A model generated the notes under the pieces. The model was given only the letters and a program-made list of their open reading frames with translations, made no database searches and was not told the DNA's origin. From assembly GCF_000485905.1 (NCBI RefSeq), contig NC_022664.1:1426001-1490000 (forward strand): a stretch of 64,000 bases of DNA. The letters run 5' to 3'. This stretch comes from Spiribacter curvatus (GTDB lineage: Bacteria > Pseudomonadota > Gammaproteobacteria > Nitrococcales > Nitrococcaceae). This document shows, piece after piece, positions 59,871-64,000 of this stretch (positions within the stretch are counted from its first letter, which is position 1; the number at the start of each line of letters is the position of its first letter). The translations under genes were made by a program, and so were the position numbers.

Positions 59871-60875
59871 TCAAACGCTCAGCACCGGCGCCTGCATGGC
59901 CGCGACCTGCTCGCGCAGGGTCAGCACATGATCGTCCCAGTATCGCTCGGTCCCGAACCAGGTGAAGGTCGCGGGAAACGCCGGATCGTCCCAGCGCCTC
60001 GCCAGCCACGCGGCATAGTGCATGATCCGCAGGGTGCGCAGCGCCTCGAGCAGATGGAGCTCACGCGGATCAAACGCGCGAAACTGCTCATAACCGGCGA
60101 TCAGGTCGCTGAGCTGGAGGGTACGCTCGTGGCGATCGCCACTGAGCAGCATCCATAGATCCTGAATCGCCGGACCGGTCCGGCAGTCGTCGAGATCCAC
60201 CAGATGCGGTCCCTGATCGGTCCAGAGGATATTGCCGGGGTGAAAGTCCCCGTGCAGGCGAATAAAGGCGCAGCCCGCGGCGTTTTCCCGCGCCTCATCG
60301 ATCGCCGCGAGCAGTTCATCGGTCACCGCCCGGTAGGACGCCTCGACGCCCTCCGGGATCCAGCCGGCCGCCAGCAGCCAGTCACGGCTCTGACGTCCCA
60401 TGACATCGGCGTCGAGGACGGGCCGGTGCTCGAACACCCCGGCCTCGCCGACCGTATGCATGCGACCCAGCAGACGCCCCAGCCACTCCCGCGTGTCCGC
60501 ATTGTCGAGCTCAGGGGCATGACCGCCGCGACGGGGATAGAGCGCGAAGCGGAAACCGGCCGCCTGATGCAGGGTCTGGTGATTGAGATCGATCGGCGCC
60601 ACCACCGGGATCTCATGCCCGGCCAGTTCGACCGCGAAGGCATGCTCCTCGAGGATGGCCGCATCGCTCCAGCGCCCGGGCCGATAAGCCTTGAGGATCA
60701 TCGGGGCCCGATCCTCGACACCGAGCTGATAGACCCGGTTTTCATAACTGTTGAGGGCGAGCAGACGGCCATCGGCATCGACGCCGGCGGCCTCGACCAT
60801 GTCCAGCAGGAGCGCCGGCTGGAGACTGGCAAACGGATGATCGCCGGGCAGTGATTCAGTCATTGGCTGGCTCAT
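59871..60875 (-). CDS. srkA: Stress response kinase A (YihE)
   Basis: 334 aa. It is a eukaryotic-like/aminoglycoside-phosphotransferase-fold protein kinase. The catalytic loop is RLHGDFHPGNILW, the metal-binding acid is in LVDLDDCRTGP, and ALNSYENRVYQLG and LKAYRPGRW match E. coli SrkA closely along the whole length (328 aa there). SrkA counters MazF-linked programmed death and stress in E. coli. The start ATG 60875 has GGAGC 8 nt before it and overlaps the rnm 3' end by 20 nt; an internal ATG 60863 (overlap ATGACTGA) is the alternative. Confidence 0.93.
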   Translation of the reverse strand: MSQPMTESLPGDHPFASLQPALLLDMVEAAGVDADGRLLALNSYENRVYQLGVEDRAPMILKAYRPGRWSDAAILEEHAFAVELAGHEIPVVAPIDLNHQTLHQAAGFRFALYPRRGGHAPELDNADTREWLGRLLGRMHTVGEAGVFEHRPVLDADVMGRQSRDWLLAAGWIPEGVEASYRAVTDELLAAIDEARENAAGCAFIRLHGDFHPGNILWTDQGPHLVDLDDCRTGPAIQDLWMLLSGDRHERTLQLSDLIAGYEQFRAFDPRELHLLEALRTLRIMHYAAWLARRWDDPAFPATFTWFGTERYWDDHVLTLREQVAAMQAPVLSV

Positions 60876-61740
60876 CCGAGACCGCTCCGAGGGTCTCCCA
60901 GACCGGCGTGAGATCACGGGGAATGGGCTCGAGCCGACCGATCTCGACCCAGGGGAAGTCTGGATCGTGGAAATCCGAGCCCTTGGAGGCAGTGAGGCCA
61001 AATCGGCGCGCCAGTGCCGCGGCCGCCGAGAGGTCGTCACGCCCGCCACCACCGTTGGCGACCTCAATCGCCTCACCGCCAGCGCCGACAAAGGCCTGAA
61101 TCGCCGCCCGCAGCGCACCGCGGGTCAGACCATAGCGAAGCGGATGGGCAAACACAGCGGTACCGCCAGCGGCATGGATCCAGGCGACAACCTCGTCGAT
61201 ACTCGCCCATTGCACAGCGGCATAGCCGGGCCGACCGCGTTTGAGATAGCGTTCAAATGCCGCCTGAAACGTCGGCGAGGCCCCCTGCTCAACCAGTGCG
61301 CGGGCGAAATGCGCGCGACCGGGAACGCCAGCCGCCATCTCATCCACCCGATCGGCCATGCCGGCAACGCCCGCAGCCGCCAGTCGCTCAGCGATGCGGG
61401 CGGCGCGGTCATGGCGCTCGGCCTGCTGTCGCGCCACACCCTCAATCAGTGTCGGGCAGGTAATGTCCATGCCGAGGCCAACGATATGCACCACACCTCT
61501 CGCCCATCGTGCCGAGAGCTCGATACCGCTCAGACACTCAATGCCCTGCCCGCGGGCGCTCGCCTGTGCCTCGACCACGCCGTCGAGGCTGTCGTGGTCG
61601 GTGAGTGCCATCAGCCGCACGCCCCGCGCAGCCGCCCGCGCCACCACCGCCGCTGGCGACAGGTGGCCATCCGAGGCGGTACTGTGCATGTGTAAATCAA
61701 CCTGGCTGGCGGACACTGGCGCCTCGCTTGTGGCCTTCAT
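60856..61740 (-). CDS. rnm: PHP-domain RNase AM / 3',5'-nucleotide phosphatase (YciV/TrpH-like)
   Basis: 294 aa. PHP metal motifs are VDLHMHSTASDG, ALTDHDSLDG, an isolated glutamate in SGIELSARW, AVFAHPLRY and GSDFHDPD. Relatives act as 5'-3' exoribonucleases maturing 5S and 23S rRNA ends and as 3',5'-bisphosphonucleotide phosphatases. In E. coli it lies near trp genes, whereas here its neighbour is srkA. The start ATG 61740 follows AGGATGG. It is divergent from argD across 65 bp. Confidence 0.92.
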   Translation of the reverse strand: MKATSEAPVSASQVDLHMHSTASDGHLSPAAVVARAAARGVRLMALTDHDSLDGVVEAQASARGQGIECLSGIELSARWARGVVHIVGLGMDITCPTLIEGVARQQAERHDRAARIAERLAAAGVAGMADRVDEMAAGVPGRAHFARALVEQGASPTFQAAFERYLKRGRPGYAAVQWASIDEVVAWIHAAGGTAVFAHPLRYGLTRGALRAAIQAFVGAGGEAIEVANGGGGRDDLSAAAALARRFGLTASKGSDFHDPDFPWVEIGRLEPIPRDLTPVWETLGAVSDEPAND

Positions 61741-61756
61741 CGGCCCATCCTATAAT
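61728..61756 (+). promoter_or_regulatory. Promoter of argD
   Basis: TTGTGG (61728-61733), a 17 bp spacer and a perfect TATAAT (61751-61756). The -35 box lies within the start of the divergent rnm gene. The expected transcription start is near 61763, three bases before a GC-rich hairpin. No clear ARG box was recognised in the short gap. Confidence 0.7.
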
Positions 61757-61765
61757 GAAACCCTC

Positions 61766-61792
61766 GGCAGCCGCAGGCTGCCGTTTGTTTTT
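61766..61792 (+). promoter_or_regulatory. Terminator-like hairpin in the argD leader
   Basis: A perfect 7 bp stem (GGCAGCC at 61766-61772, GGCTGCC at 61776-61782) with a GCA loop is followed by GTTTGTTTTT and then the argD ribosome site GGAGGT. It sits at the extreme 5' end of the predicted argD mRNA. It could attenuate transcription, stabilise the mRNA, or simply be fortuitous. No room exists for a leader peptide. Confidence 0.6.
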
Positions 61793-61805
61793 GGAGGTCA
61801 TCACC

Positions 61806-63002
61806 ATGTCAACGGCCCTGATGCCCACTTACAAACGCCTGCCGGTCGCGTTCCGGCGCGGCGACGGCGCGTGGCTCGAGGACACCGAGGGGCGCTGGTA
61901 CCTGGATGCGCTTTCGGGCATTGCCGTCTGCGGCCTGGGCCATGCCCACCCGGACGTTGCCGCGGCCATCGCCGATCAGGCGCAGACGCTGGTGCATACC
62001 TCCAATCTCTATGAGGTGCCGCACCAGTCCCGTCTCGGCGAGCGGCTCTGCGCGCTGTCGGGTCTCGAGCAGGTCTTCTTCGCCAACAGTGGTGCCGAGG
62101 CGAACGAGGCGGCGATCAAGCTGGCACGGCTCTACGGCTATCATCGTGGCATTGAGGCACCAGAGATCATCGTCGCGGAGAACGCCTTCCACGGTCGCAC
62201 GCTGGGCGCGCTCACCGCCACCGGCAACCAGCGCGCGCAGACGGGCTTCGGGCCATTGCCCGAGGGCTTCGTGCGGGTCCCCTACAGCGACGTCGATGCG
62301 ATCCGCGCGGCGGCAACGGAGCGGACCGTTGCGGTATTTGTCGAGCCCATCCAGGGCGAAGGCGGTATCGTCGTACCCGATGATGACTATCTACCGGCCC
62401 TGCGCCACCTCTGTGACCAGCACGGATGGCTGCTCATGCTCGATGAGGTGCAGTCGGGGGTCGGTCGAACCGGCCACTGGTTTGCCCATCAGCACGCCGA
62501 CATCCGGCCGGATGTGGTGACACTGGCCAAGGCCCTTGCCAACGGCGTACCCATCGGCGCCTGCATGGCGGGCGGGCCGGCAGGCGGTGTCCTGGGCCCC
62601 GGCAGTCACGGTACGACCTTTGGCGGTAATCCACTGTCCAGCCGCGCCGCACTGGCGGTCATCGATGCCATCGAGCGCGACGGGCTTCTGGCGCGTGCAG
62701 CGACGGTCGGTGAGCGCATGCTCGGCCGCCTGCGTCAGGCCCTCAGCGGCGTCCGGGGGGTCCACGAAATCCGCGGACGGGGGTTGATGATCGGCATTGA
62801 GCTCGACGGAGCCTGCGGCCAGTTGGTCGGGCAGGCCCTCGAGGCGGGCATTCTGATCAACGTAACGGCGGGACGGGTGATACGCCTTCTGCCACCACTC
62901 ACCTTCACTGACGAACAGGCCGACCAATTGGTCGACACACTGACGCCATTGATCGAGAAGACCGCAGAAGCAATCGCCGATGAACCGGCCGAGCTTGCCT
63001 GA
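61806..63002 (+). CDS. argD: Acetylornithine aminotransferase
   Basis: 398 aa. It is a class III PLP aminotransferase that converts N-acetylglutamate semialdehyde to N-acetylornithine, with possible succinyl-diaminopimelate transaminase activity. The N-terminus [18 protein letters not shown], the [15 protein letters not shown] and [15 protein letters not shown] segments, [12 protein letters not shown] and the PLP lysine in [14 protein letters not shown] are standard. The start is ATG 61806 behind a GGAGGT site; the longer frame lies antisense to rnm. argF follows after 19 nt. Confidence 0.97.
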   Translation: MSTALMPTYKRLPVAFRRGDGAWLEDTEGRWYLDALSGIAVCGLGHAHPDVAAAIADQAQTLVHTSNLYEVPHQSRLGERLCALSGLEQVFFANSGAEANEAAIKLARLYGYHRGIEAPEIIVAENAFHGRTLGALTATGNQRAQTGFGPLPEGFVRVPYSDVDAIRAAATERTVAVFVEPIQGEGGIVVPDDDYLPALRHLCDQHGWLLMLDEVQSGVGRTGHWFAHQHADIRPDVVTLAKALANGVPIGACMAGGPAGGVLGPGSHGTTFGGNPLSSRAALAVIDAIERDGLLARAATVGERMLGRLRQALSGVRGVHEIRGRGLMIGIELDGACGQLVGQALEAGILINVTAGRVIRLLPPLTFTDEQADQLVDTLTPLIEKTAEAIADEPAELA

Positions 63003-63021
63003 GGTTGACAGGGGAAACCGG

Positions 63022-63924
63022 ATGTCATCGCGCCATTTTCTGACGCTCGCCGATATCAGTGCCGAGGCGCTCGAGACCCTGCTGCGGCGGGCCGCCGAAC
63101 TGCGGGAACTGCATCATGCCGGCCATCTCCATGAGCCCCTGCGCGGTCGGGTGCTGGGAATGATCTTCGAGAAATCCTCGACCCGGACGCGCGTGTCGTT
63201 CGAGGCCGGTATGGCGCAGCTCGGGGGCAGCGCGCTATTCCTTTCTCCAAGGGATACCCAACTCGGTCGCGGCGAACCGGTGGAAGACACCGCACGGGTG
63301 CTCTCGGGCATGGTTGACGCGGTCATGATCCGCACGTTCGACCACGAAACCGTGGAGCGCTTCGCGGACGCGTCCAGCGTCCCGGTTATCAACGGCCTGA
63401 CCGATGATCACCACCCCTGCCAGCTGCTCGCCGATCTGCAGACCTGGCAGGCGCACCGGGGCGAGCTTCAGGGACGGACCGTGGCGTGGATGGGTGATGG
63501 CAACAATATGTGCCGCTCGTGGATGCAGGCCGCGGAAATGATGGATTTCCGGCTCGCCATCGGGGCGCCGTCGGCCTACGCCCCGGAAGACCTCGCCGAT
63601 CACCCCAACAGCCGCCACGAGACCGATCCGCAGGCGGCGGTGGAAGGCGCCGATCTGGTGGTCACCGACGTCTGGGCGAGCATGGGGATGGAGGACGAGC
63701 AGGACACCCGCCTCGCTGACTTCGCCGCCTATCAGGTCAACGAAGCGCTGATGGCCGCGGCGGCCAAGGACGCTCTATTCATGCACTGCCTGCCGGCCCA
63801 CCGGGGCGAGGAAGTGACCGCCGGGGTGCTCGACGGTCATCAGAGTGTGGTCTGGGAAGAGGCGGAAAACCGCCTCCATGCCCAGAAGGCACTGCTCGAG
63901 TGGCTGATCAGCGGGACCGCCTAG
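63022..63924 (+). CDS. argF: Ornithine carbamoyltransferase
   Basis: 300 aa. It forms citrulline from ornithine and carbamoyl phosphate. The carbamoyl-phosphate loop is [15 protein letters not shown], the [16 protein letters not shown] segment and the ornithine-binding [11 protein letters not shown] are present, and the catalytic cysteine is in [12 protein letters not shown]. The start ATG 63022 follows GGGGA. argD-argF is a two-gene arginine unit; the stop overlaps that of a convergent gene by 3-4 nt. Confidence 0.97.
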   Translation: MSSRHFLTLADISAEALETLLRRAAELRELHHAGHLHEPLRGRVLGMIFEKSSTRTRVSFEAGMAQLGGSALFLSPRDTQLGRGEPVEDTARVLSGMVDAVMIRTFDHETVERFADASSVPVINGLTDDHHPCQLLADLQTWQAHRGELQGRTVAWMGDGNNMCRSWMQAAEMMDFRLAIGAPSAYAPEDLADHPNSRHETDPQAAVEGADLVVTDVWASMGMEDEQDTRLADFAAYQVNEALMAAAAKDALFMHCLPAHRGEEVTAGVLDGHQSVVWEEAENRLHAQKALLEWLISGTA

Positions 63925-64000
63925 CGGCGGTCCCCGGTGGCCTCTTCAGCCATCTGTTCAAAGCTGATGTGGCGGACATCCTTGCCGCGCACGAAGTAGA
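63921..64000 (-). CDS. 3' end of an unidentified gene, continuing beyond the window
   Basis: Twenty-five codons before a TAG stop (63921-63923) are open on the minus strand, reading [13 protein letters not shown] then [12 protein letters not shown]. The stop overlaps the argF stop. The fragment is hydrophilic with good codon periodicity, and the next convergent gene is expected here, but it is too short to identify. Confidence 0.5.
   Translation of the reverse strand, partial: YFVRGKDVRHISFEQMAEEATGDRR

Overview
The window reads as the chromosome of a GC-rich gammaproteobacterium with a compact genome. It holds 62 complete protein genes, plus one gene cut by each window edge. The largest non-coding gap is about 200 bp, and many neighbouring genes overlap by 1-30 nt. 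Gene orders match those known from Pseudomonas and Escherichia: gloB/mltD with rnhA-dnaQ, ffh-rpsP-rimM-trmD-rplS, and leuCDB-asd-fimV-truA-trpF-accD-folC-cvpA-purF-metZ. The betaine ABC system, a Trk/Ktr potassium system and the tight packing suggest a halophilic member of the Ectothiorhodospiraceae (Spiribacter or Halorhodospira type). That placement is inference; no rRNA is present to confirm it.

Layout. 1-4572 (minus): a yafS-like methyltransferase, rnhA, dnaQ, a HAD phosphatase, a CinA/MoaB-domain protein and an unrecognised membrane protein, every junction overlapping. 4645-7033 (plus): gloB and mltD. 7054-12668 (minus): ilvB-type acetolactate synthase, htpG and minCDE. 12736-14438: msrB and serB, divergent. 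14464-17863 (minus): ffh-rpsP-rimM-trmD-rplS. 18007-20115 (plus): ypjD and a CorC-type protein. 20131-22945 (minus): gltX and cysS. 23008-24219: lpxH and a HEAT-repeat protein, tail to tail. 24305-27260 (minus): glycine betaine transporter proVWX.

27463-46163 (minus) is an unbroken run of 18 genes: prmB, aroC, an MFS transporter, leuCDB, asd, fimV, truA, trpFBA, accD, folC, dedD-like, cvpA, purF, metZ. 46225-47787 (plus): a Sco1-type protein and psd. 47746-50346: the complete EF-P beta-lysylation set (epmA, efp, epmB). 50370-54540 (minus): parE and parC. 54613-55738 (plus): xseB and ispA. 55748-61740 (minus): rnm, srkA, trkA-like, trkH and typA. 61806-63924 (plus): argD and argF. The window ends in the 3' end of a minus-strand gene.

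Functionally this is core metabolism: leucine, tryptophan, methionine, lysine-family, arginine and purine synthesis, translation and its accessory factors, division-site placement, chromosome decatenation, and osmotic adjustment through betaine and potassium. I found no rRNA, tRNA, CRISPR array, insertion sequence, prophage or toxin-antitoxin pair. I do not see an obviously new biological system. The points most worth a second look are a terminator-like hairpin directly after the argD promoter, translational coupling of htpG to minCDE, a divergent acetolactate synthase without a small subunit nearby, the possible 15-gene biosynthetic superoperon, several apparently leaderless or very short-leader genes, and unrecognised proteins translationally coupled to dnaQ. 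There is no gene-free stretch longer than 300 bases.
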